A DNA stretch of 64,000 nucleotides from Planctomycetota bacterium. Its GTDB lineage: Bacteria > Planctomycetota > Phycisphaerae > Sedimentisphaerales > Anaerobacaceae. The translations under genes and the position numbers were made by a program. Under the pieces are notes generated by a model. It was given only the letters and a program-made list of their open reading frames with translations, had not been told where the DNA came from and did not search any database. Where the stretch lies: NCBI GenBank assembly GCA_019456255.1, contig VRUG01000014.1, forward strand, positions 1 through 64,000. The letters are read 5' to 3'. Numbering within the stretch: the stretch's first letter is position 1; each line of letters starts with the position of its first letter. Positions 26,214-35,072 of this stretch are shown here, in pieces.

Positions 26214-27431
26214 ATGAATGCACACTCTGGTCATTTTCAACAATCCGACGGTGACAGCATGGGGAAAAAAGTGTTTTTACTTTCGACGCTGAGCATGGTA
26301 ATTGCACATCTGGCAATTGCTGCTTTTTTCATTTCGCCGTCATCGGCATCATCGATATTTGACGTCACCGCCGAGCAGAAAGCTATTCGCGTTTTAGAGC
26401 AACACCTGCCTATGGTCACCGGACGTTTGGTAAGAGATTTTCCGAATAATATTGAGCTGACCAAATTAGCAGTTGAGTTTCATCGGTACCGTCAAAATTA
26501 TTATAAGGCGGTAAAGGTTTTGGAGAGGGCTTTGCGGTTAAATCCAGGCAACTACGATTTATGTAAGAGTTTAGCAGAATTGGCATCTGAGAATGGCGAC
26601 TATGAAAAGGCAATTAAGTACTGGGAAAAAGCTCTTAGCATTCAACCCGATGACTGGAAGCTGTATAATAAGATAGCCGATGCGCTGATTTCGGCAGGTA
26701 AATATGCCAAAGCAATAGAGAAACTCGAAGCAAAGATAAAAGTTTCGCCGCTCTCTGCCCGCAGTTATCATTTACTTGGGCTGGCGTATATGCAGCTCGG
26801 TGATTATGAAAAGTCAAAAGAATACTTAGAGAAGGTATATAAGACCGACCCTGAATATTTCAAGATACATTATTTGCTCGGGAAAGTATATAGGAGATTA
26901 AAGCAGCCTGAAAAAGCAAAAAAACACATGCAGCTTTACAGAAAAAATCCGAACGAAGAGAGTAAGGGCAAAAAGGGACCAATAAGAAGAGGAGATGGTG
27001 ACCTGGTATATGACCAGACCAAAGTTGAAATTGATGCTTTTTCCGTAATTCTGGCCAGGTTGTGTATTCTGGGCAGCGAATTCTATCGGCTAAGCGGCAA
27101 CGATGATGATGCTAAGGCACTTTTTGAAAAGTCGGAAGATATTTTTGAGCAAGGTCTTGTGGTTGCTCCTGGTCAGGCTGACATGTGCAGGGAACTTGCA
27201 TTTATGTATATCTCAACCAAAAACAAGCCCGGCAAGGCGGTGGAGTTTGCGAAAAAAGCTGTAGAGCGGAGAGGGTCAGCAAGGAATTATTTCGTATTAG
27301 GCCTTGCGTATAATGAAAACGCAAACATGGAACAAGCACTATCAGCTTTGAAAAAAGCTGTCGAGCTTGAACCTGGAAATAAGCGTTACAAAAAAACATA
27401 TAATAAAATTAAAAGAAAGAAGATGAAATAA
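26214..27431 (+). CDS. Module 1 secreted TPR protein
   Basis: A 405-residue protein. The start MNAHSGHFQQ is shared in form by the other five TPR proteins (M-x-x-x-x-x-H-x-Q). A signal sequence follows (VIAHLAIAAFFISPSSAS). The mature part has three to four TPRs in the first half (for example YEKAIKYWEKALSIQPDDW), a basic spacer (GKKGPIRRGDGD, about 250-265) and further TPR helices at the C-terminus (MEQALSALKKAVELEPGN). It should be periplasmic or surface-exposed and bind protein. Its stop codon TAA shares one base with the ATG of the propeller gene, so translation is probably coupled. It lacks the ~8-residue insert before the RSYxLLG helix that modules 3, 5 and 6 carry. Confidence 0.88.
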   Translation: MNAHSGHFQQSDGDSMGKKVFLLSTLSMVIAHLAIAAFFISPSSASSIFDVTAEQKAIRVLEQHLPMVTGRLVRDFPNNIELTKLAVEFHRYRQNYYKAVKVLERALRLNPGNYDLCKSLAELASENGDYEKAIKYWEKALSIQPDDWKLYNKIADALISAGKYAKAIEKLEAKIKVSPLSARSYHLLGLAYMQLGDYEKSKEYLEKVYKTDPEYFKIHYLLGKVYRRLKQPEKAKKHMQLYRKNPNEESKGKKGPIRRGDGDLVYDQTKVEIDAFSVILARLCILGSEFYRLSGNDDDAKALFEKSEDIFEQGLVVAPGQADMCRELAFMYISTKNKPGKAVEFAKKAVERRGSARNYFVLGLAYNENANMEQALSALKKAVELEPGNKRYKKTYNKIKRKKMK

Positions 27432-29116
27432 TGATTTTGGCTTTGCTTAATAAAAGTTTCCTGCGATTTGTTGTTATAGCCGGCTTGGTCTGTATAAGTT
27501 TTTTGCGGCCTCTGCAGGCAAAAGAATCGATAACATTTACTGATGTTACCGATAAGACCGGTATAACTTTCAAACACACGGACGGCAGTAGCGGTAAATT
27601 CTATATTATGGAAACTGTCACCGCTGGTTTGGCACTGTTTGATTACGACAATGACGGTGACATTGATATCTACTTTTTAAATGGAGCCGCCCTTAAAGGC
27701 ACGAAGTACGATAAGCCTCCCAAAAATGCGTTGTACCGCAATGACGGCAATTTTAAATTTACGGATGTCACTGAGCAAAGCGGATTGGGTGATACGGGTT
27801 TTGGTTTAGGAGTGACTGCAGGTGACTACGACAACGACGGCGATAAGGACATATACATTAATAATTTTGGTCCGAATGTTTTGTACCGCAACAATGGTGA
27901 CGGGACCTTTAGCGATGTTACAAAGAAAGCCGGCGTTGATAATGGAAATCATGTCGGTGCGGGCACCTGTTTTCTCGATATAGACAAGGATGGTGACCTT
28001 GACCTCTATGTCGCACGGTATATTATATTTTCTTATGACGAACATAAGGTAATGAATATAAGGGGTTACCTGTCTTATTCAGCCCCCGTTGATTATACGC
28101 ATCTTTCTGACAGTTTGTATCGCAATAATGGGGACGGGACATTTACCGATGTAAGCAAGGTTTCAGGTATAGGCGGCCATAAAGGGTCCGGGATGGGAAT
28201 GGTCTGCGTAGACTATGACAACGATGGCGATACGGATATTTTTGTAGCCAACGATGAAATGGAAAATTACCTTTTTGAAAATGACGGGACGGGTAAATTT
28301 GAGCAAGTTGGACTCATGGCTGGTGTGGCATATGATTTCAATGGCAAGTATTATGGCAGTATGGGTGTTGACTGCGGAGATTACGATAACGACGGGTTAT
28401 TGGATTTTTATGTGACTTCTTTCGACAGAGAGTCGGCTACCTTATATAAAAATCTAGGTGACGGAATTTTCGAAGATATCACGTCCTCAATCGGGGCAGG
28501 AAAAGGTACGTATGAGAACCTGACGTGGGGAACTGGGTTTGCGGATTTTGACAATGACGGAGACCGTGACATTTTTGTAGCGGCGGGCCATTTACAGCCT
28601 GACATAGCAAAGCATAGCGACCATCTGACCTACCGTGCCATAAATCAACTGCTGATGAATACTGGTGACGGTAAGTTTGTCAACATAACTAAAACTGCAG
28701 GTGACGGGATGAAGGTCAAGCAATGCAGCCGCTACGCTGGTTTTGATGATTTGGATAATGACGGCGATGTTGACGCGGTAATACTGAATATAAGAAGCAA
28801 GCCTACAATACTAAGAAATGATACCGTTAATAATAATCACTGGATTAAGATAAGGCTAAAAGGGGTAAAATCCAATCGTGACGGCATCGGAGCGCACGTT
28901 AAGGTAACCGCGGGCGGGCTTGTACAACTCGATGAAGTTCATAGCGGCAGAGGGTATCAGGGTCATCACGGCTCGCGTCTTTATTTCGGATTAGGTAAGA
29001 ACAAAATGATAGAGAAGATAGAGGTCCGATGGATTGGCGGCGGGGTCGATGTATTAAAGAATGTCAAGGCTGACCAGTCGATAACAATAACAGAAGGGAA
29101 AAAAACTATACAATAA
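27431..29116 (+). CDS. Module 1 secreted FG-GAP/ASPIC-UnbV propeller
   Basis: A 561-residue protein of the CRTAC1-like family with a signal peptide (VVIAGLVCISFLRPLQA). The entry motif FTDVTDKTGITFKHTDG follows. Seven calcium-type motifs, from DYDNDGDIDIYF to DLDNDGDVDAVI, imply a seven-bladed integrin-like beta-propeller. The last ~90 residues are the ASPIC/UnbV domain (HWIKIRLKGVKSNRDGIGAH, SGRGYQGHHGSRLYFGLG). The first variable segment reads DEHKVMNIRGYLSYSAP and the second FDRESATLY. The end of the ASPIC domain (VTAGGLVQLDEV) resembles module 3, while its terminal GKKTIQ resembles module 6, which hints at past recombination between copies. Confidence 0.9.
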   Translation: MILALLNKSFLRFVVIAGLVCISFLRPLQAKESITFTDVTDKTGITFKHTDGSSGKFYIMETVTAGLALFDYDNDGDIDIYFLNGAALKGTKYDKPPKNALYRNDGNFKFTDVTEQSGLGDTGFGLGVTAGDYDNDGDKDIYINNFGPNVLYRNNGDGTFSDVTKKAGVDNGNHVGAGTCFLDIDKDGDLDLYVARYIIFSYDEHKVMNIRGYLSYSAPVDYTHLSDSLYRNNGDGTFTDVSKVSGIGGHKGSGMGMVCVDYDNDGDTDIFVANDEMENYLFENDGTGKFEQVGLMAGVAYDFNGKYYGSMGVDCGDYDNDGLLDFYVTSFDRESATLYKNLGDGIFEDITSSIGAGKGTYENLTWGTGFADFDNDGDRDIFVAAGHLQPDIAKHSDHLTYRAINQLLMNTGDGKFVNITKTAGDGMKVKQCSRYAGFDDLDNDGDVDAVILNIRSKPTILRNDTVNNNHWIKIRLKGVKSNRDGIGAHVKVTAGGLVQLDEVHSGRGYQGHHGSRLYFGLGKNKMIEKIEVRWIGGGVDVLKNVKADQSITITEGKKTIQ

Positions 29117-29158
29117 TATATCACGTGGTCGCAGGTGGCTGGCATAGTCGATTTTGTG

Positions 29159-29187
29159 TTGTATTAGGGCAAATCTCGTGATATAGT
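29159..29187 (+). promoter_or_regulatory. Promoter P2 between modules 1 and 2
   Basis: TTGTAT at 29159-29164, 17 nt, TATAGT at 29182-29187; predicted start near 29194. It lies in a 153-nt gap whose sequence is homologous to the leader of module 1, including ATTAGGGCAAATC and TATCAGAA blocks. No comparable gap exists between modules 2 to 6, so P2 probably drives them all. Confidence 0.7.
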
Positions 29188-29269
29188 TCGGGTATTGTAT
29201 CAGAACTTTTTTCACGAAAAAGCGTATATATTGCATTGCTTTGCGACAATAAAGGCTAAAAAACAAATA

Positions 29270-30472
29270 ATGGATGTACACTTTAATCATTTTCAACAAT
29301 TGGGCACTGGCAGGCTAAGAAAAGACGTGCTGGATATAGCAATTGTATGGGTGATAGCTCTCTCTTTTTGCATACCCGTATCATCTGTTTCGGCAGTAAC
29401 CGAGAGTGTCACCTTATCGCAAAAAGCTGCGGGCGTTTTGAGGGAGCGATTGTCGGTAGTATCTGAAGAGCTGTTAAAAGATTTCCCCGATGATATTGAA
29501 GTGATCAAGCGCAGCGTCGAGTTTTATCGTCACTGTCAAAATCCTTATAGGATGATGGAGGTTTTGGAGCAGGGATTGAGATTTAATCCAGGCAACTATG
29601 GTTTGTGTGTGCAGATGGCCAAAATAGCTTTTAATAATGGTGAGTATGAAAAGGCAGTTACATACTGGGGGAAAGCTTTGGCTATCAAGCCGGGAGCATG
29701 GCAGCTTCATGACAATATTGCAGAGGCATATATTTCGTTAGGGAGATATAGCGAGGTAGTCGAGAAACTTGAAGCAAAGATAAAGGTTTCGCCTCGGTCG
29801 GCCCGGAGTTACTGGCTTCTTGGTCAGGGATATATGAAGGTAAAGAAGTATGAGAAGGCGAAAGAATGTTATGATATGGTGCTTGAGATTAATCCCAAGT
29901 ATCCTCAGGGTCATTACTGGCTTGGTAAAACATACATGCGATTAAAGCAGCCTGCAAAGGCAAAAGAGCATATGGAAATTCATAGAGGACATAAGAATGC
30001 CATGCCTAGTGTAAGACCTGATATAATTGGAGAGAATGGGAGCCTTCAACATCACGGTATCGATGTTCAGCTTGACCTTTTCTCGGGAGTTCTGGCCCGG
30101 TTGTGTGTGCGAGGCAGCAAGCTTTATCGGGCAAGTGGGAAACAAGAGGAAGCTCAAGATCTTTTTGCAAAAACAGAAAAAGCATTTGAGCAGTCTCTTA
30201 TTGTTGACCCTAATCAGACCAATATTTGCCGGGAGTTCTCTTTTTTGTATATATCGATGGATACCAAGCTTGATAAGGCAAAAGAACTTGTTGAAAAAGC
30301 TGTGGCGTTAGAGGAGTCGGCGCGTAATTACTTTATATTAAGCCGTGCCTACTATGCAAGTTCGGAAACTGCAAAAGCACTGTCGGCGATGGAGAAGGCT
30401 GTCGAGATGGACCCCAACAATATAAGTTTCAGACGTGTATATGAGCGGATGAAAAGGAAGAGTACGAGATGA
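29270..30472 (+). CDS. Module 2 secreted TPR protein
   Basis: A 400-residue protein from the ATG at 29270 (MDVHFNHFQQ), chosen because it matches the starts of the other TPR copies; an open TTG frame reaches 29195. The signal sequence is IAIVWVIALSFCIPVSSVSA. TPRs such as YEKAVTYWGKALAIKPGAW, YEKAKECYDMVLEINPKYP and AKALSAMEKAVEMDPNN follow the same layout as module 1, and it too lacks the insert before RSYWLLG. Its stop codon lies within ATGATGA, a 4-nt overlap with the propeller gene; a second ATG is available at 30472. AAGGAAG lies about ten bases before the overlap. Confidence 0.88.
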   Translation: MDVHFNHFQQLGTGRLRKDVLDIAIVWVIALSFCIPVSSVSAVTESVTLSQKAAGVLRERLSVVSEELLKDFPDDIEVIKRSVEFYRHCQNPYRMMEVLEQGLRFNPGNYGLCVQMAKIAFNNGEYEKAVTYWGKALAIKPGAWQLHDNIAEAYISLGRYSEVVEKLEAKIKVSPRSARSYWLLGQGYMKVKKYEKAKECYDMVLEINPKYPQGHYWLGKTYMRLKQPAKAKEHMEIHRGHKNAMPSVRPDIIGENGSLQHHGIDVQLDLFSGVLARLCVRGSKLYRASGKQEEAQDLFAKTEKAFEQSLIVDPNQTNICREFSFLYISMDTKLDKAKELVEKAVALEESARNYFILSRAYYASSETAKALSAMEKAVEMDPNNISFRRVYERMKRKSTR

Positions 30473-32157
30473 TGATTCGAGCATTTTTCAATAAAAGTCT
30501 TTTACGGTTTGGTATTATTGCCGGATTGATTTGCATAAGTTCTTCGCCAATGGCATTAGCAAAAGAATCAATTACGTTTACCGATGTCACTAAAGAAACC
30601 GGCATTACTTTCAAGCATACTGACGGCAGTTCGGGTGAGTTCTATATCGTTGAGGCTGTCGCTGCGGGATTGGCATTGTTTGACTATGATAATGACGGTG
30701 ACATTGACATTTATTTTTTAAACGGGTCGCCTTTAAAAGGTACCAAGAGCAAAACGGCTCCTAAGAATGCGTTATACCGCAATGACGGCAATTTTAAATT
30801 CACAGATGTTACCGAGCAAAGCGGTCTTGGTGATACGGGTTTTGGTCTTGGGGTGACTGTGGGTGACTATGATAATGACGGCGACGTTGATGTTTATCTT
30901 AATAATCACGGTCCCAATGTATTATACAGTAATAATGGCGATGGGACGTTTACGGATGTTACGAAAAAGGCAGGGGTTGGTGATGGTGACCATGTTGGAG
31001 CTGGCACGTGTTTTCTGGATATAGATAATGACGGCGACCTTGACCTGTACGTTGCCAGGTATGTTGTATTTTCTTATGACAAGCACAAGGCCATTAAAAT
31101 ACGAGATTATCTCGCTTATCAAGGCCCTAATTTTTACGCGCTTCCACCTGATGGTTTGTACCGTAATAATGGCGACGGCAGCTTTACAGATATCAGTGAG
31201 AGCAGCGGTATCGGGGAATATAACGGGTCAGGGATGGGCATAATCTGTGCCGACTACGATAATGATGGAGATACGGACATTTTTGTAGCTAATGATAATA
31301 TGGAGAACTATCTTTTTCAAAATGACGGGAGCGGCAAATTTGAGGAAGTGGGGCTCATGGCAGGAGTGGCGTATAATTTTAACGGTAAACAGTTTGCGAG
31401 TATGGGTGTTGACTGCGGCGATTACGATAACGATGGTCTTTTGGACTTTTATGTTACTTCTTATGTAAAACAATCGACGTCACTATATAAAAATATAGAT
31501 GATGGACTGTTTGAAGATGTGACCTCTTCGGCTGGCGCTGGGGACGGGACATTTGCAAGCATGACGTGGGGGACGGGTTTTGCTGATTTCGATAATGACG
31601 GAGATAAGGACATTTTCATAGCGACGGGACATCTGCAGACTAACGTAGAGAAATTCAGTGAACACATGGTATACAATACTCGGAACGAAGTGCTCATGAA
31701 TACTGGCGATGGAAAATTCGTCAATATAACGGAGAAAGCCGGCGGAGGTTTGAAGGTCGAGCTTAGCAGTCGCGGCGCCGGTTTTGATGATTTGGACAAT
31801 GACGGTGATATAGATGTGGTGATATTAAACACCAAAAGCGGGCCGACAATATTAAGGAATGATACTAACAATAGCAACCACTGGGTTCAAATACATCTCA
31901 AGGGAACCAAGTCAAACCGAGACGGGGTAGGCGCACGTGTAAAAGTGGTGACGAAAGATTTGTCGCAGATTGACGAAGTTCATAGCGGGAGAGGGTATCA
32001 AGGTCATCACGGCTCGCGTCTTTATTTCGGTTTGGGCGAGCATAAAAAGATAGACAGGATAGAGATTCGGTGGCTTGGCGGCGGCGTAGATGTATTGAAA
32101 GATGTCAAGGCTGACCAGTTGATAACGATAACAGAAGGCGAAAATCCCGAAAAATAA
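30469..32157 (+). CDS. Module 2 secreted FG-GAP/ASPIC-UnbV propeller
   Basis: 562 residues with a signal peptide (IIAGLICISSSPMALA). Seven intact motifs run from DYDNDGDIDIYF to DLDNDGDIDVVI. The first variable segment is DKHKAIKIRDYLAYQGP and the second YVKQSTSLY. The ASPIC domain carries VVTKDLSQIDEVHSGRGYQ, which groups it with modules 4 and 6 rather than 1 and 3. The stop codon is followed by only AAA before the ATG of module 3, with no Shine-Dalgarno site at normal distance, so the next gene probably depends on translational re-initiation. Confidence 0.9.
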   Translation: MMIRAFFNKSLLRFGIIAGLICISSSPMALAKESITFTDVTKETGITFKHTDGSSGEFYIVEAVAAGLALFDYDNDGDIDIYFLNGSPLKGTKSKTAPKNALYRNDGNFKFTDVTEQSGLGDTGFGLGVTVGDYDNDGDVDVYLNNHGPNVLYSNNGDGTFTDVTKKAGVGDGDHVGAGTCFLDIDNDGDLDLYVARYVVFSYDKHKAIKIRDYLAYQGPNFYALPPDGLYRNNGDGSFTDISESSGIGEYNGSGMGIICADYDNDGDTDIFVANDNMENYLFQNDGSGKFEEVGLMAGVAYNFNGKQFASMGVDCGDYDNDGLLDFYVTSYVKQSTSLYKNIDDGLFEDVTSSAGAGDGTFASMTWGTGFADFDNDGDKDIFIATGHLQTNVEKFSEHMVYNTRNEVLMNTGDGKFVNITEKAGGGLKVELSSRGAGFDDLDNDGDIDVVILNTKSGPTILRNDTNNSNHWVQIHLKGTKSNRDGVGARVKVVTKDLSQIDEVHSGRGYQGHHGSRLYFGLGEHKKIDRIEIRWLGGGVDVLKDVKADQLITITEGENPEK

Positions 32158-32160
32158 AAA

Positions 32161-33384
32161 ATGAATACTCATTCCAACCATCTACAACAGTTTAGTCAGG
32201 GCCCTCTGGAGAAAAGACTCTGTCGTTTTATAATTGCGTTCTTAGCCATCGCAGCTTTTTGTATATCAACATCGCTTGCGGCGACGGAGCCTGAAATCAC
32301 ACCAGGTCAACAGGCTAACAGTATTATAGAAAAACAATTGTCCGTAATAGCCGAGGAGGTATTGCAAGATTTTCCGCAAGACATCCAGCTTGCTAAGTTT
32401 GCAGCGGAGTTTTATAACCAGTGCGAAAGGCCTGATGCGGCAGTGGCGGCTCTTGAGCAAGCTTTGAAATATAATCCGGAGAGCTACGAATTGTGCAATA
32501 GGATCGCTAAGACATCTTTTGCTAACGGCAGCTATGACAAAGCAATTACATACTGGAGAAAGGCCCTTGCGATCTCACCGGAGAAGTTGGACCTAAACAA
32601 TAATATTGCTGAAACATACATGGCCTTAGGGAAATATGCCGAAGCGGTTACGCAACTTGAAAAAATAATTAAGAAAGAAAAGGGTGAGGTCTTTCCTGCT
32701 CTGGACTACAGTAAAAGTTACTTCTTACTTGGGCAGGGATATTTGCAGCTAAGGCAATACGAAAAGGCAAAAGAATATTTGGAAAAAGCATTAGTAATTA
32801 CGCCTGAGCATCGTATGGGTCATTACCAACTTTCAAAAACTTATATGAGATTGAAGAATCCTGAGAAGGCAAAAGAGCACATGGAGCTTTATACAAAGCA
32901 GAAAGCTGAAACTGCTGAGCGTAAGGAGGCGTGGGCGAAGAAGAGAAAGACGGCGGTTATTAATAATACCGCAGATGCGGACCGTAAAGTTTTTTCAAGA
33001 ACTCTGACAAGGTTAAGTGCCCGGGGGAGCAGGCTTTACTTAGTTTCAGGAAAGAGTCAAAGCTCTCAAGAGCTTTTTAATAAAGCAGAGACAACATTTC
33101 AAAAGGCAATCGCTATTGACGCAGGACAATCGGTGCTGTATCGGCAGTTTGCATTGCTTTATGTAATGACAAACCGCAAACTTGACAGGGCTCAGGGGCT
33201 TGCAAAAAAAGCTGTGGAGCTGGAACCATCAGCACAAAATTATCTTATGTTAGGCCGAATCTACTACCAAAATTCCGACAGGGCAAATGCTCTAATAACG
33301 ATAGAAAAGGCAATTGCATTAGAGCCTGGGAATCCATTATATAGACGCACTTATAATAAAATCAAAAAGGGAGCTGATAAATGA
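32161..33384 (+). CDS. Module 3 secreted TPR protein
   Basis: 407 residues starting MNTHSNHLQQ, with signal FIIAFLAIAAFCISTSLAA. It has an N-terminal helix block (EEVLQDFPQDIQLAKFAAEF) and TPRs such as YDKAITYWRKALAISPEKL and YEKAKEYLEKALVITPEHR. Compared with modules 1, 2 and 4 it carries about eight extra residues (KKEKGEVFPALDYSK) before SYFLLGQGY, an insert shared in position with modules 5 and 6. The C-terminal TPR is ANALITIEKAIALEPGN. It overlaps the propeller gene by ATGA, with AGGGAG upstream as a good ribosome-binding site for the latter. Confidence 0.88.
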   Translation: MNTHSNHLQQFSQGPLEKRLCRFIIAFLAIAAFCISTSLAATEPEITPGQQANSIIEKQLSVIAEEVLQDFPQDIQLAKFAAEFYNQCERPDAAVAALEQALKYNPESYELCNRIAKTSFANGSYDKAITYWRKALAISPEKLDLNNNIAETYMALGKYAEAVTQLEKIIKKEKGEVFPALDYSKSYFLLGQGYLQLRQYEKAKEYLEKALVITPEHRMGHYQLSKTYMRLKNPEKAKEHMELYTKQKAETAERKEAWAKKRKTAVINNTADADRKVFSRTLTRLSARGSRLYLVSGKSQSSQELFNKAETTFQKAIAIDAGQSVLYRQFALLYVMTNRKLDRAQGLAKKAVELEPSAQNYLMLGRIYYQNSDRANALITIEKAIALEPGNPLYRRTYNKIKKGADK

Positions 33385-35069
33385 AAGTTTCAACTGTCCT
33401 TTTTAACAGAGTAATCGCACGCTATTGTGTTGTAGCTGGGTTGCTATTTATAAACACGTTTAGTTTAGCAGCAGCAAATGCGCCAATATCATTTACCGAT
33501 GTGACAAAAGAAACGGGAATTACTTTCACTCATAAAAACGGGGCATCGGGAGGCTTTTATATTATAGAATCAATCTCTGCTGGTTTGGCACTGTTTGATT
33601 ATGATAATGACGGTGACATTGACATTTACTTTTTAAACGGAGCTGCGCTTAAAGGCGCAAAATATGACACGCCTCCGAAAAATGAGCTTTACCGCAATGA
33701 CGGCAACTTTAAATTCACCAATGTAACCGAAAAAAGCGGTTTGGGAGATGCGGGGTTTGGGGTTGGTGTAGCTGTGGCGGACTATGATAATGATGGTGAC
33801 CTTGATGTGTACGTTGAAAATTGCGGGCCCAATGTGCTGTTCAGTAACAATGGCGATGGCACATTTACCAATGTGACAAAAAAGGCTGGGGTAGGTGACG
33901 GTGACACGATAGGTGCAGGGGCATGTTTTCTGGATATTGACAAAGACGGCGACCTCGACCTTTATGCTTCGCGGTACATCGTTTTTTCGTACGACAAAAA
34001 CGTGGTCATGATCAAGAGGGGTTATCCGGCGTTTACCGACCCGACTGTTTATGTCATCGAGCCTGACGCATTATACCGCAATAACTCAGACGGCACGTTT
34101 ACGGACATCAGCGATGCATCTGGGATATCAAAAGTGCGTGGAACAAGTATGGGAGTGACATGTGTTGATTATGATAACGATGGCGACACGGACATTTTTG
34201 TAGCTAACGACAATATGGCAAATTTTCTTTTCCAAAATGACGGAACCGGTAAATTTGAAGAAGTTGGTCTTATGGCAGGAGTAGCCTATGATTTTAATGG
34301 AAAGGCTCAAGGAAGCATGGGTGTAGACATCGCTGACTACGACAACGATGGTCTTCTGGATTTTTATGTCACTTCCTACGAATTACAGCCAGCTACACTA
34401 TATAAAAATTTAGGTGACGGACTGTTTGAAGATGTGACTTTTCCAAGCGGTGCAAGTGAAGGGACGTTTACGAGTATGACGTGGGGAACGGGTTTTGCGG
34501 ACTTTGATAATGACGGAGACAGGGACATTTTTGTGGTGACGGGTAACCTGCAGCCTAATATAGAAAAATATAGTAACCGTAAGTTTCATACGCGAAATGA
34601 ACTCTTAATGAATACCGGTGACGGCAAATTCGTCAATATCACTGACAAGGCTGGTGACGGGATGGCGGTTGAACTTAGCAGCCGAGGCGCTGGGTTCGAT
34701 GATTTGGATAACGACGGTGACATTGACGTTGTGATTCTAAATACAATGCGTGAACCGACAATATTGAGAAACGATAGTATTAATGATAACAGCTGGATTC
34801 AAATACGTCTCAAGGGCGTAAAGTCCAACCGAAACGGGATAGGCTCGCGTGTTAAAGTGACCGCTGGCGAGCTGGTTCAAATTGAAGAGGTTCGTAGTGG
34901 GCGAGGGTATCAGGGACACCACGGATTGCGGCTTTATTTTGGATTAGCTAAACATAAAAAGATTGATAAGATAGAGGTTCGGTGGCTTGGCGGCGGGGTG
35001 GACGTCTTGAAAGATGTTAAAACCAATCAGTTGATAACGATAACAGAAGGACAAAATTCTGAGAAATAA
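33381..35069 (+). CDS. Module 3 secreted FG-GAP/ASPIC-UnbV propeller
   Basis: 562 residues with signal CVVAGLLFINTFSLAAANA. All seven motifs are present (DYDNDGDIDIYF, DYDNDGDLDVYV, DIDKDGDLDLYA, DYDNDGDTDIFV, DYDNDGLLDFYV, DFDNDGDRDIFV, DLDNDGDIDVVI). Its first variable segment is DKNVVMIKRGYPAFTDP and its second YELQPATLY. Odd points are VENCGPNVLF where the other copies have LNN(Y/H)GPNVLY, adding a cysteine, and LYRNNSDGTF in place of LYRNNGDGTF. The ASPIC part (VTAGELVQIEEVRSGRG) is of the module 1 type. Confidence 0.9.
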   Translation: MKVSTVLFNRVIARYCVVAGLLFINTFSLAAANAPISFTDVTKETGITFTHKNGASGGFYIIESISAGLALFDYDNDGDIDIYFLNGAALKGAKYDTPPKNELYRNDGNFKFTNVTEKSGLGDAGFGVGVAVADYDNDGDLDVYVENCGPNVLFSNNGDGTFTNVTKKAGVGDGDTIGAGACFLDIDKDGDLDLYASRYIVFSYDKNVVMIKRGYPAFTDPTVYVIEPDALYRNNSDGTFTDISDASGISKVRGTSMGVTCVDYDNDGDTDIFVANDNMANFLFQNDGTGKFEEVGLMAGVAYDFNGKAQGSMGVDIADYDNDGLLDFYVTSYELQPATLYKNLGDGLFEDVTFPSGASEGTFTSMTWGTGFADFDNDGDRDIFVVTGNLQPNIEKYSNRKFHTRNELLMNTGDGKFVNITDKAGDGMAVELSSRGAGFDDLDNDGDIDVVILNTMREPTILRNDSINDNSWIQIRLKGVKSNRNGIGSRVKVTAGELVQIEEVRSGRGYQGHHGLRLYFGLAKHKKIDKIEVRWLGGGVDVLKDVKTNQLITITEGQNSEK

Positions 35070-35072
35070 AAA

